From Rhodospirillales bacterium (GTDB taxonomy: Bacteria > Pseudomonadota > Alphaproteobacteria > Rhodospirillales > Magnetospirillaceae), in NCBI GenBank assembly GCA_015654615.1, contig JAATGN010000298.1:1-40787 (forward strand): a stretch of 40,787 nt of DNA, given 5' to 3'. Made by a program: the position numbers and the translations under genes. Positions 30,030 to 39,648 of the stretch are shown piece after piece (positions within the stretch are counted from its first letter, which is position 1; each line of letters starts with the position of its first letter). A model generated the notes under the pieces. That model saw nothing but the letters and a program-made list of their open reading frames with translations, made no database searches and was not told the DNA's origin.

Positions 30030-31961
30030 TCAGAAGCGGAACGTGGCGTTGGCGAAAACTTCGGTTTCGTGATGCGCCATGCCGATGACGCCGTCCTTGA
30101 AGCGGCCCAAAGGCTCGAAGCCCCAATCGCCGCCCAGATTGGTGCCGGTCACGGGAAACCCGGAGGCGTTGTTGCTGGCGCCGGTGTAGGGATTCTGGCT
30201 GTGGGCGTCGTCGAACGAGGTCCGGTAGTCGCCGAACTTGACGTTGGCCCCCAGACGGAACCGCCAACGGCTGGATGGCGTCCATTCCACCGACGGCTCG
30301 ATGACATTGGCCCGCGCCTTGAAATCACGGGCGAAGACCGTCTGCGGACTGATGGTATCGCTGACGTACCAGCCCTTGATCAGCAGGGTGCCGATCCAGC
30401 TGTCCTGGAAATCGGGCATGCCCACCGTGCCGTACCCGGTGTTGCGGAGCTCGTAGTCGTTGATGTGCTGCCCGAACAGCTGGGCGCTGAACAGAAAAGC
30501 GCGGTTGGGGTTCAGGAACCGAATGAAGGTGTTGCGGTCGGCCCCGATGACATAGCGGATGACGTCGGATTTCTTGTAAAGCTGCGGCTGGGCCGTATCG
30601 GCGAACTCTTCGCCCTGGGTGTAGACGGTCTCCATGCGGATCGCCGTGTCGATCGGCTCGATGTTGAAGTCGAGCGAGCCGCCGTAAAGCGTGATCTGCG
30701 GAAAATTGATGTCGAAGGCGATCATATAGGGATAGGAGACATTGTTGGCCCCCAGCAGCGGGCCGAAGGTATTGACCGACGGAATGGCCCCACGCAGGGA
30801 CGGCATCTGCGAGCGGAAGCGCAGGGCATTGACCGAGAAGCCGACCCCTTTCAGCTCGCCTTCCACCTTGCCGCCGAAGGTCGTATTGGACAGCGTGTAG
30901 TTCGGCGTATTGGCCTGGCGGATGCCGATCTGATGCGGGCCGAAGTCGGTGGCGACGGCGCCATTGGCGAAATTGGCCACCGTGCAGCCGTTGTCCCAGC
31001 AATTCTTCAGCCCGCGGAACAGCTGGGCGGCGCCCAGCGGATTGTTGGTCGAGCCGGCCTGGCCCAGATTGTTGGGCCGCCACGGTTCCAGCACCCAGAC
31101 GCCCTGAACGTTGAGGTCATCGAACGGTCCGCGCGCCCCCATGCGATAGTCGGCCCGCAGCATTCCCATGGGAATGCGGATGTCCTGCAGATCGTCATAG
31201 ATATTGTTGCGCGAATAATCGACCGGATTGACCACGTCGAGCACCCGGAACAGGTCGGTCCGTCCCCACACCAGCTGCTGGCGGCCGACACGCAGGGCCA
31301 GCGTATTGTTGCCGATGGGAATGTCGCCGTCGACATAGGCCTCGCGCAGGAAATCCAGCCGATCGTTGAACTCCGGCGCGGCAAGCTCCTGCGCGTTGTA
31401 ATCCATGTAACCCTTGATGCAGCCGCGATGGTCGACGTCGCAGGGCCGCACCGGCGTGGCGAAGGCGACCCCCTTGTCCTGGCCGGCCCAGGCATCGACC
31501 AGCACCAGGCCCTGGTTGGGGTTGTTGGCGGTGTTGAAGCCGGCGTTGTTGCCGGGGGGAAGGGCCGCATTGGGAACGCCGGAGGTATTGTTGGCGCTGC
31601 CCAACCCCTGGCCGAACGGCACCACGGCGCCGTTGTTGTTGGTGAAGGACACCGAGCCGCCGGCCGTATTGCCGAAATGCCGGGCATTGAGATCGTAGGC
31701 GGCGTCGTAGGAGGCCCGCAGCGTCGTATGCAGGCGCAGCGACGAGAAGGTATCGGTGTGATCGACCAGATCCTTGTCGATATCGCTCTGGGCCGAGATC
31801 CGCCCCTTCGACAAGCCGGGGCCGTCGCGGAAGCGGATCTCCTCGTCGACCTTGTTCTTGATCCGCAGGTCGTCATCCTCGGCCACGGCCGACGGAGCCC
31901 AAGAAAACCATCCGACCACGCCGACGGCGCCCAGGACGGCGAGTTTCTTACGCAGAGTCAT
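30030..31961 (-). CDS. DUF1302 family outer-membrane (porin-like) protein
   Basis: Signal-like N-terminus MTLRKKLAVLGAVGVVGWFSW; LRVGRQQLVWGRTDLFRVLDVVNPVDYS; C-terminal ANATFRF. Confidence 0.83.
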   Translation of the reverse strand: MTLRKKLAVLGAVGVVGWFSWAPSAVAEDDDLRIKNKVDEEIRFRDGPGLSKGRISAQSDIDKDLVDHTDTFSSLRLHTTLRASYDAAYDLNARHFGNTAGGSVSFTNNNGAVVPFGQGLGSANNTSGVPNAALPPGNNAGFNTANNPNQGLVLVDAWAGQDKGVAFATPVRPCDVDHRGCIKGYMDYNAQELAAPEFNDRLDFLREAYVDGDIPIGNNTLALRVGRQQLVWGRTDLFRVLDVVNPVDYSRNNIYDDLQDIRIPMGMLRADYRMGARGPFDDLNVQGVWVLEPWRPNNLGQAGSTNNPLGAAQLFRGLKNCWDNGCTVANFANGAVATDFGPHQIGIRQANTPNYTLSNTTFGGKVEGELKGVGFSVNALRFRSQMPSLRGAIPSVNTFGPLLGANNVSYPYMIAFDINFPQITLYGGSLDFNIEPIDTAIRMETVYTQGEEFADTAQPQLYKKSDVIRYVIGADRNTFIRFLNPNRAFLFSAQLFGQHINDYELRNTGYGTVGMPDFQDSWIGTLLIKGWYVSDTISPQTVFARDFKARANVIEPSVEWTPSSRWRFRLGANVKFGDYRTSFDDAHSQNPYTGASNNASGFPVTGTNLGGDWGFEPLGRFKDGVIGMAHHETEVFANATFRF

Positions 31962-31995
31962 CGGTCCCCCCCTTTTATATGTTTCTTGGAGTCGT

Positions 31996-34359
31996 TCAGG
32001 CCGCCGCCACCTCTGGCGCGACGGCTGGCGCGACCTCGCGAACGATGAAGCGAGGCCGGAAGGTGGCAATCCACGCCGGGACGAAGAGCAAGGCGGAGAT
32101 GGCGCACAGAGCGATCATGAAGATCAGGAGTTTGGCGGCATCGGCCTGGAAGCGCAGATCCGAGACGAACACCCAGGCGACGATGCCGCCCACCAGCGTC
32201 GTGAAGGTGCAGGTGACGGCGAGGCCGGTGGTGGCGACCGCCTTGCTCACCGCCTGCTGGACGTCGGAATGCTCATGCAGTTCGTCGCGGATGCGATCGA
32301 TGATATAGATGGCGTAATCGATGCCGATGCCCAATCCGACGGAAATCAGCGGCACCGTGTTGATGTTCAGCCCGAGACCGAAGAGCGCCAGATAGGCGTA
32401 GGTCAGCGCCGTCGGCCCGGCCATGGCGGCGAACATCAGGGCGCCGGCCTGCAAAGCCCGGTAGGTGACGCCGACGATCCCGCAAATCAGCACGAAGACC
32501 AGTGGAATGACGCGCAGATTGTCATGGAACACTTCGTGATTGACCGCCGCGGTAATCCCCAGAAGACCGCCGGCCAATGCGATGGTGACGCCCTTGTCGG
32601 CCTTCGCCACCTCCCGGGCCCCGTCTTCGGCCAGGGCGATGGCCCGATCGACGGTCGGCCCCTGGTGGTCCTTGTAGAAGAAGGTCAGATCGGCCTTGTT
32701 GTAATCCGGCGTGATGAAATCGTTGAGGATGCCGGGGATCGGACTCGACGCCATATAGGCGAACAGGACGCCTCCCACCAACCGGGGTTCCTGCGGAATC
32801 TGCTCCCAGCGCTGATCGCCGTTGTGAATCAGCTTGTTGACCTGGCGCAGCAGATTGGGCACCGCTTTCACGCCCCCCAGGGCGGGATCCTGCATCATGT
32901 GATTCTGGAAGTGCTCGATCTCCGCCAGGGCCTGCGGATCCTTGAGTCCGCCCGACTTTTCGGCCCGGGCCACCAGCATCAATTGTTCGGAGCCGGGAAA
33001 CAGCTTGTTCACCGCGCTCGACGAGACGTTGTAGTCATGGTCGCGATAGAGCAGGGGCGACCCCGGTTCCGACTCGCCGATGGTGATGTCGCGGGTGACG
33101 ACGAGCACGAAGACCAGGGCGATACCGGACATCGCGGTCAAAGCCAGGGCGCTCCGCCGGTCGGCCACCAGATGGCCGAGGCGCCCGAGAACGGCCTTGA
33201 GGCCGCCGTGGCGGACCACCGGATTCTTGGGCGTCGGCAGGATGCTGAGCAGCAAGGGCACGGTGATCAGCACATTGAGAATGCCGGAGATCGCCCACAG
33301 GAAGGTGAAGACGCCGAGCTCGACGTTGAGCGGGATCGACCCGGTGCACAACAGCAGAAGCCCGATGGCGTCGCAGGTGATGCCGAGCGATCCGGGGTGG
33401 ATCATTTCCTTCAAGGTGGCGTGCGCCGCCCGGTGACCGTCCTTGAAACGGCCGAGTTCCTGGTACCAGCGCTCGACGATCTGGATGCCATGCGACATCG
33501 AGCGCGCCGCGATCAGAAAAGGGATCACCAGCATCAGCGGGTCGAGGTGGTAGCCCAGCAGAACGATGAATCCCAGTCCCCAGATCGACGAGATGCTGAT
33601 GCCCACCAAGGGCAGCAGCACGCCGTAGAAGCGTCGAAAATAGACGACGAGAAGCAGCACGATGATGACGGCGGTATAGGCGAAGACCTGGATGCTTTGC
33701 GGCAGGTAATGGTAGACCCAACCGATCAGGGCCGGCTGTCCGGTGGCGTAGATCTTCACCCCGGGCCGGACCTCCTGCCGACGCAGCTTTTCGAGGCCGT
33801 TGAAAATGCCCAGATAGTCGAGTTCGCCGTCGACCAGCTGCGCCTTGATCAGGGCCGCCCGTTGGTCGGCCGAGACGAGAAGCCCGAAGACCCGGGGGTC
33901 CGTCAGGACTTTCTCCCGCATGACGGCCAGTTCGTCGCCCACCGGCGGCTTGGCGGGATTGTAATAGACCTCGGAGCGGACATTGCCGTCCTCGGTCAGC
34001 GAGATGTGGCGCGTCGTCCGGTGCGTCAGGCTGGAAACCTGGTTGTGATTGACCCCCGGCAGATTGTCGACATCGCCGGTGACGCGATCGATCAACGCCA
34101 GGTTTTCCGGCGAAAAGATCGTGCCGTCCTCGACCTCGATGGCCACGGACAGGACGTTGGCGCCGCCGAACAGACCGCGGATTTCGTTGTGCAGCTTGAT
34201 GAAGGGGTGCTGTTGCGGCAGCAATCCTTCGAAATCGGTATAGATCCGCAAACCCGGGATCGTGACGGCGAAAAGGGCGGTGATCAGAAAGACGACCGCC
34301 AGGACCGCCAGGCGAAATCTGAAAAGCTGGTCCGGCAAGGCATCGAGAAGCTTGCTCAT
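31996..34359 (-). CDS. RND/MMPL superfamily permease
   Basis: 788 codons, two TM bundles; GIGIDYAIYIIDRIRDEL and IRGLFGGANVLSVAIEVEDGTIFSPENLALIDRVT. Confidence 0.87.
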   Translation of the reverse strand: MSKLLDALPDQLFRFRLAVLAVVFLITALFAVTIPGLRIYTDFEGLLPQQHPFIKLHNEIRGLFGGANVLSVAIEVEDGTIFSPENLALIDRVTGDVDNLPGVNHNQVSSLTHRTTRHISLTEDGNVRSEVYYNPAKPPVGDELAVMREKVLTDPRVFGLLVSADQRAALIKAQLVDGELDYLGIFNGLEKLRRQEVRPGVKIYATGQPALIGWVYHYLPQSIQVFAYTAVIIVLLLVVYFRRFYGVLLPLVGISISSIWGLGFIVLLGYHLDPLMLVIPFLIAARSMSHGIQIVERWYQELGRFKDGHRAAHATLKEMIHPGSLGITCDAIGLLLLCTGSIPLNVELGVFTFLWAISGILNVLITVPLLLSILPTPKNPVVRHGGLKAVLGRLGHLVADRRSALALTAMSGIALVFVLVVTRDITIGESEPGSPLLYRDHDYNVSSSAVNKLFPGSEQLMLVARAEKSGGLKDPQALAEIEHFQNHMMQDPALGGVKAVPNLLRQVNKLIHNGDQRWEQIPQEPRLVGGVLFAYMASSPIPGILNDFITPDYNKADLTFFYKDHQGPTVDRAIALAEDGAREVAKADKGVTIALAGGLLGITAAVNHEVFHDNLRVIPLVFVLICGIVGVTYRALQAGALMFAAMAGPTALTYAYLALFGLGLNINTVPLISVGLGIGIDYAIYIIDRIRDELHEHSDVQQAVSKAVATTGLAVTCTFTTLVGGIVAWVFVSDLRFQADAAKLLIFMIALCAISALLFVPAWIATFRPRFIVREVAPAVAPEVAAA

Positions 34360-34373
34360 GGAAATCTGCCCCT

Positions 34374-35369
34374 TCAATTGGCGGCTGGGGTCTCGGCAAG
34401 AGGGAGCGCCGCGAGGGTGGCGGTACCGGCGATCAGAACGGCGTTCCGGGTCAGGGCCAAGCCCCGCAAGTCGGCCTTCGGCACATCGCCCGGCAACGCT
34501 TCCCAGACTCCGGCCGCCAGACGGAACGCCGCACCCCCGGCCCCGACGGCGATCACTTGGCCGTCGGGCCGCATCAGAACGCCGTAGAAAGGAGCCGGAC
34601 TGGGCGATTGCAGCGTTCGCCAGCTGTGGCCGCCGTCCCTGGTTTCCTGCACCACCCCCGCCAATCCGCCGACCACTCCCCGGTCGGCGTCGAGAAAGTG
34701 CATGGCATAGGGATAGAAGGTCTCGCCCAGGGACCCGGCCTGGTCCCACGAGGCGCCGCCATCCCGGCTGATCAGGGTCCGGCCGAACTCGCCGGTGACG
34801 ACGCCGAAGGACGGCGTGGAAAATTGGATATTCAACAGCTGAATATCCTCGTCGAGGGATTGGTCCCGCCAATTCCGGCCGGAATCGGCGCTGGACAGCA
34901 GCGCCCCGCGGGCCCCGACCACCCAAATCCGGTTATCGGGCGTACAGGTGATGCCGAGCAGGGAATCGGCGGCCGGAATCTTGGCCGACTGCCATTTTTC
35001 CGCGTCCTTGTCGCTTCTCCACAGGGTGCCGGCGAAATCGAGGGCGGCGAACCCTCCGTCGCCGCACACCGCGATGCCGATCAGGGCCGGCGCCGTCGAC
35101 AGCTCATGACGGACCCAGGTCTTTCCCTGATCGCTCGACACCGCGACGACGCCATAAGCGCCGACGGCGACGAAACGCCGGTCGTTGCCGGCGACGGCCT
35201 GAAAGCGGTCGGATCGTCTTATCGGGTTGGCCGGCCCCGACGCGGCGGTGCCGGCGGCCTCGTCATTCTTCCGGCAAGCGCCGGTGCCGGCGCCGAGCGT
35301 CACGGCGCAACACAGGGCGACGACGAGGCGACGCCAGCCGTTCCTGTTGCGGATCCAAGTCTCCCACAT
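34374..35369 (-). CDS. YCF48/BNR-repeat-like beta-propeller protein with a lipoprotein-like N-terminus
   Basis: GAGTGACRKNDE after hydrophobic segment; repeated SSDQGKTWVRHEL, SSADSGRNWRDQSL, SRDGGASWDQAG, TRDGGHSWRTLQ. Confidence 0.8.
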   Translation of the reverse strand: MWETWIRNRNGWRRLVVALCCAVTLGAGTGACRKNDEAAGTAASGPANPIRRSDRFQAVAGNDRRFVAVGAYGVVAVSSDQGKTWVRHELSTAPALIGIAVCGDGGFAALDFAGTLWRSDKDAEKWQSAKIPAADSLLGITCTPDNRIWVVGARGALLSSADSGRNWRDQSLDEDIQLLNIQFSTPSFGVVTGEFGRTLISRDGGASWDQAGSLGETFYPYAMHFLDADRGVVGGLAGVVQETRDGGHSWRTLQSPSPAPFYGVLMRPDGQVIAVGAGGAAFRLAAGVWEALPGDVPKADLRGLALTRNAVLIAGTATLAALPLAETPAAN

Positions 35370-35450
35370 TCTCCCCGTCCTTTTCTTTTCGCGCCACCTG
35401 TCGGTGGGGGATCGCCGGCCCGTTTCTTGAGTCGGCTTTTTTCGGACAGT

Positions 35451-35466
35451 GGCAATCTCCGTGCCA
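35451..35466 (-). promoter_or_regulatory. Sigma54 promoter of the YCF48-RND-DUF1302-DUF1329 operon
   Basis: Minus strand TGGCACG-GAGA-TTGCC, 81 nt upstream of the YCF48-like ATG. Confidence 0.87.
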
Positions 35467-35629
35467 AAAGCACTGAGGCGCGGTCATGACTATTTTCGTG
35501 ACGAGAAAGCCCTTGGTGACTCTGACATTATTGGGTTTTGGTAATTTTTTTGCCGACGCTATTGCAACGCACCATGGCGGTCTCTCCGCGAGATCTTCAC
35601 AAAATGGTTAAGACCGGGAGAAAGGCGTG

Positions 35630-35645
35630 TTGATCAAATGCTAAA
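35630..35645. promoter_or_regulatory. Candidate DmpR/XylR-type upstream activator site
   Basis: TTGATCAAATGCTAAA matches TTGATCAATTGATCAA at 13 of 16, about 164 bp upstream of the -24 element. Confidence 0.45.
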
Positions 35646-35770
35646 GTTCCACCTTCGGCCCGGCTCCGCTTTTCGACGTTTGCCGGGAGGGGCGTCCAGG
35701 GCAATCGCTCGAACGAATATAGAACATGGGTTAAAGACGCAGCCAAATAGTGGTATTGGAGAGATGTCTC

Positions 35771-36214
35771 ACCACGAAGGCGCGAAGGCACGAAGAAATT
35801 GGAAGGCGATAAAGAATTCGACCCGATCAGCCGGCAGGTGATCGGGCTGGCAATTGAGGTGCATAAGACCTTGGGTGCTCGAATCGGCGTATGAGCAATG
35901 TCTTTGCCACGAGCTTGCACGACACGATCTCGCGTTTCGTCGCCAGGTGCCGGTTCCGGTAAATTATAAAGGACTTCAACTTGACTGCAGCTACCGGCTC
36001 GACATCGTCGTTGACGAATGCATTGATTATCGAGATGAAGGCTATCGATAAGTTATTGCCTGTGCATAGCGCACAGTTGCTAACGTATTTAAAATTGACC
36101 GGCATTGGCGTCGGCCTTCTATATCAATTTCCATACGGTTGTCCTTCGTGATGGGCTGCGTCGGATAGTATTATCATAACTTCTTATTTCTTCGTGCCTT
36201 CGCGCCTTCGTGGT
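35771..36214. mobile_element. Inverted-repeat-bounded cassette (family A arms) containing a GxxExxY-type gene remnant
   Basis: accacgaaggcgcgaaggcacgaagaaat (35771-35799) and exact reverse complement (36186-36214), 29 bp. Confidence 0.7.
35799..36179 (+). pseudogene. GxxExxY family protein remnant with several frameshifts
   Basis: Three-frame mosaic: DPISRQVIGLAIEVHKTLG / [46 protein letters not shown] / [26 protein letters not shown] / [18 protein letters not shown]. Confidence 0.85.
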
Positions 36215-36409
36215 TCATGTCATCGCTCTCCCGATATCGCCGGAGCGGACGCCTCATGGAAATCGCCAGCTCCGCTCCAATTGAAATCATTCGAGCGATT
36301 GCCCTGGAGGGGCGTCTCTGCGGGTTGACCGCGGCGCGGCGATGACTCACCATTGGAACAGGTCCGAAGCGGGCCGGGACGACCGACATCGGATGGAAAG
36401 GAAAGCGTG

Positions 36410-36763
36410 ATGACGGTGCAGGAGGTGTTGACTGTGCTGAGGTCAGCGACCGCGCCAAGCCGGGACGTCGACTTTCATATCGCCGAGGTGGTCTCGGCCG
36501 GGCATTGGACCGGACGCGCCTATTGGAGGCCCGACGACGACGCCCCCAGCCAATTCCGGCATGCCGATACCTATACGGCATCCCTCGACGCTGCCTTGGC
36601 CCTGGCCGAACATATGCTTCCGAAGGCTCGCGTCGCCTTGCAGTGGCATCCCGAGCACAAAATCGCCGAAGCGACCGTCGGAGACGGCGCGACGGTGGAG
36701 GCGGCGACCCCCGCCCTTGCCGTCGTCACGGCGCTGTTCGAGGCTTTGGCCGTTCGAACCTGA
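36410..36763 (+). CDS. Small hypothetical protein, possibly phage ABA-sandwich-like
   Basis: AAAGGAAA RBS; YTASLDAALALAEHMLP...ATPALAVVTALFEAL resembles phage ABA-sandwich pattern. Confidence 0.5.
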   Translation: MTVQEVLTVLRSATAPSRDVDFHIAEVVSAGHWTGRAYWRPDDDAPSQFRHADTYTASLDAALALAEHMLPKARVALQWHPEHKIAEATVGDGATVEAATPALAVVTALFEALAVRT

Positions 36764-36773
36764 GTCCGATCGA

Positions 36774-37559
36774 TCAGGCTACGGCGTTCTCGGTGAGGCG
36801 GATGATTTCGGACAAGGTCCGATCGATGTGCTCTTCCGTCAGGGCGCAGGCCAAGTCGGCGTTGCGCGCCAGCACAGCCTCCATGATGCCCTTGTGTTCG
36901 GCGTGCACATTGCGCCCGGTGTCCCGGGCAACCAGGCAGAAGCGCCGATAGCGTTCCGACTGCTGATAGAGGATGCCCCGAAAATGGTGCAGCCACTTCG
37001 ACGCGCAGCCGGCAATCAGCGCCTCATGGAAGGCGCGATTGCGCTCTTCCCAACTTTCGGCCACTTCATCGGCTTCGCGTTCAAGCCGTTCTTCGACCAG
37101 GCTCAGGCGGTGGAAGGCGGCAACCACGCCGGCCTCCCAATTGTCGTCGCCGTTTTCGATGGATTCCCTGAGAGCCAGCGTTTCCATCATCTTTCTGAGA
37201 CGCGTGATGTCGCGAAAATCGTCCATCGAAACCGGCGAGACCTTGAAGCCGCGCTGGCCTTCCGCGGTGACGAGGGCATCGGACAGCAAGAGCGTCAGGG
37301 CTTCCCGCAGCGTGCTGGAGCCGACCTGATAACGGGCGCGCAGCTGCTCGATCCGCAGCTTGCTGCCGGGCTGCAAAATTCCCCGGACGATGTCTCTTCG
37401 GAGATTCTGATAGGCATATTCGATGAGCGTCTTGGCGTTCTGCCGGATGTGCTCGTCGTCTTCCGCGGACGCAAGGGGAGCCGTACCGTCCATCGTTCGC
37501 CTCTGCATTTTTGTCGCTGCCGAAGCCCCCACTCTAGCGCAGGGAGCCTCATCTGCCAA
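36774..37559 (-). CDS. GntR family (FCD-type) transcriptional regulator
   Basis: AYQNLRRDIVRGILQPGSKLRIEQLRARYQVGSSTLREALTLLLSDALVTAEGQRGFKV plus FCD domain. Confidence 0.93.
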   Translation of the reverse strand: MADEAPCARVGASAATKMQRRTMDGTAPLASAEDDEHIRQNAKTLIEYAYQNLRRDIVRGILQPGSKLRIEQLRARYQVGSSTLREALTLLLSDALVTAEGQRGFKVSPVSMDDFRDITRLRKMMETLALRESIENGDDNWEAGVVAAFHRLSLVEERLEREADEVAESWEERNRAFHEALIAGCASKWLHHFRGILYQQSERYRRFCLVARDTGRNVHAEHKGIMEAVLARNADLACALTEEHIDRTLSEIIRLTENAVA

Positions 37560-37597
37560 GATAAACGATTATATTGATATTATCGCTCCAATACAAA

Positions 37598-37609
37598 AAT
37601 ATCGATATT
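37598..37609. promoter_or_regulatory. Candidate operator palindrome between the GntR gene and dmpR
   Basis: AATATCGATATT, with near-copy ATATTGATAT at 37571-37580 (29-bp spacing); same palindrome at 22025-22036. Confidence 0.5.
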
Positions 37610-37804
37610 CCTGATTGACATCCTTTTGCAAGTTGCGCAGATTTGCAATTCCCCTCGGGGTTGAGAAAGCATCATCCGAAGGCTTCGAACCGAGCCCCCG
37701 GATATCCTTTTCGCAGATGGCGGCCGCCGCCGTTTGAGGCGCCGCCCCTTGGGAAAACCAGCGAGGCCGATGCCATCGATTTCAATGTCCCGTGTCAGGA
37801 AGAA

Positions 37805-39592
37805 ATGATGCACATATCACCAGCCGCATCGAGCAAAACCTGTCTGCCCCCCCCTGAGGTGGATCGCCGCAAGGCGGGCGCCTCGGCGGCAGGGACAAAG
37901 GACGATTTGAGCGTATTGCCGGACTGGGACGATCTGCGCGCCAAACTGCGCTTCTCGGTGCGCGACGGACGAATCTGGCTGGACGATCAGCGCATGCTGC
38001 TCATCCATCTGTCGTCCTTTGCCGCTTTGCGGCGCGAACTGATCGACATGTTCGGGGTCGAATGCACCCGCGGCCTGTTGACCCGCATGGGCTATGCTTC
38101 GGGCACCCGCGACGCCGAGATCGCCCGCAAGGTCCGTCCGGGAGCCAGCTATTTCGATATCCTGGCCGCCGGCCCGCAGTTGCACGCTCTCGAGGGGATC
38201 GTGGCCGTCGATCCCGGAAAGGTCGAAGTCGACGTGGCCAAGGGGATTTTCTACGGCGAATTCATCTGGCGCGATTCATCCGAGGTCGACAGCCATCTCG
38301 CCCATTCGGGGGGCAGCGTCGAACCCGTCTGCTGGATGCAGATCGGTTACGCCATGGGCTATACCAGCGCCTTCATGGGCAAGCAGATTTTCTTTCGCGA
38401 GGTCCAATGCCGCGCCATGGGCCATCCGGTCTGCAGGATCGTCGGCAAGCCGGTCGAGGAATGGCACGATGCCGAGGAGGATCTGCGCTATCTGCAGCCG
38501 GAAGGCATGGTCTCCTTCGCAAATCCAGCCAAAAAACAGGCGGTCAGCCTTCCCGAGCCGCGCGATCACATGATCATCGACCAGTTGGTCGGCACCTCGT
38601 CGGGCTTTTCCTCCACCTGTCACATGATTCAGAAAGTGGCCAAGACCAGCGCCACCGTCCTCTTTCTGGGCGAAACCGGCGTCGGCAAGGAAATGTTCGC
38701 CCGCGCCCTGCATCGCCTTTCGAACCGGGCCGAACAGCCCTTCGTCGCCATCAATTGCGCGGCTATTCCGGAAAATCTGGTGGAATCCGAACTGTTTGGC
38801 GTCGAGAAGGGCGCCTTCACGGGCGCCCTGCAGTCTCGCCCCGGCCGGTTCGAACGGGCGGAGGGCGGCACGCTCTTCCTCGACGAGGTCGGTACCCTCA
38901 ACCTGATCGCCCAGAGCAAGCTGCTGCGCGTTCTGCAGGAGCGCGAAGTCGAGCGCGTCGGCGACATCCGCAGCCGCAAGATCGATGTCCGCGTCGTCGC
39001 GGCGACCAACGTCAATCTGCAGGAGGCGGTCCGGGACGGCCGTTTCCGCGAAGACCTCTATTTTCGCCTGAACGTCTTTCCGGTGCGCATTCCCCCGCTC
39101 CGCGAGCGGCGCGACGACGTTCCGATGCTGATGGAGCATTTCCTCAAGCGTTTCACCGCATTGCACGGCCGCCGCATCGCCGGTTTTTCCGAACAGGCCG
39201 TCGGAGCCATGTTCGACCATAATTTCCCGGGAAATATCCGCGAGATGGAGAATATGATCGAGCGCGCCGTCATCCTCGCCGCCGACGACTCGGTCCTCGA
39301 TATCGGCCATCTGTTCCCCGGCGACGGCACCTTCGGCGCCGGCATGATGGGCATCGATCGCCAGGGACGATGTCATGCCGAGCCCCCTCGCCCGCCGCCC
39401 GGTCAGGATACCGGCCTGGCCCACCTCATCGACCGCGCCCTCGAAGACAACACCCCTCTCGAGGAGGTCGAAACCATGCTCATCCGCGCCGCCGTCCAGC
39501 GCGCCGGCGGGAACCTCTCCCTCGCCGCGCGAAGCCTCGGCATGACCAGACCCCAGATCGCCTATCGCTTCAGCAAACTCGACGAGGAATAG
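37805..39592 (+). CDS. dmpR: DmpR/XylR/MopR-type sigma54-dependent aromatic-sensing activator
   Basis: XylR_N/V4R sensor ([35 protein letters not shown]), [32 protein letters not shown], Fis-type [22 protein letters not shown]. Confidence 0.93.
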   Translation: MMHISPAASSKTCLPPPEVDRRKAGASAAGTKDDLSVLPDWDDLRAKLRFSVRDGRIWLDDQRMLLIHLSSFAALRRELIDMFGVECTRGLLTRMGYASGTRDAEIARKVRPGASYFDILAAGPQLHALEGIVAVDPGKVEVDVAKGIFYGEFIWRDSSEVDSHLAHSGGSVEPVCWMQIGYAMGYTSAFMGKQIFFREVQCRAMGHPVCRIVGKPVEEWHDAEEDLRYLQPEGMVSFANPAKKQAVSLPEPRDHMIIDQLVGTSSGFSSTCHMIQKVAKTSATVLFLGETGVGKEMFARALHRLSNRAEQPFVAINCAAIPENLVESELFGVEKGAFTGALQSRPGRFERAEGGTLFLDEVGTLNLIAQSKLLRVLQEREVERVGDIRSRKIDVRVVAATNVNLQEAVRDGRFREDLYFRLNVFPVRIPPLRERRDDVPMLMEHFLKRFTALHGRRIAGFSEQAVGAMFDHNFPGNIREMENMIERAVILAADDSVLDIGHLFPGDGTFGAGMMGIDRQGRCHAEPPRPPPGQDTGLAHLIDRALEDNTPLEEVETMLIRAAVQRAGGNLSLAARSLGMTRPQIAYRFSKLDEE

Positions 39593-39648
39593 GGCGGATC
39601 GCCGGGAACCGTCCCCGCACGGTCGCGGCGCCGGCCATGGACGAACGA

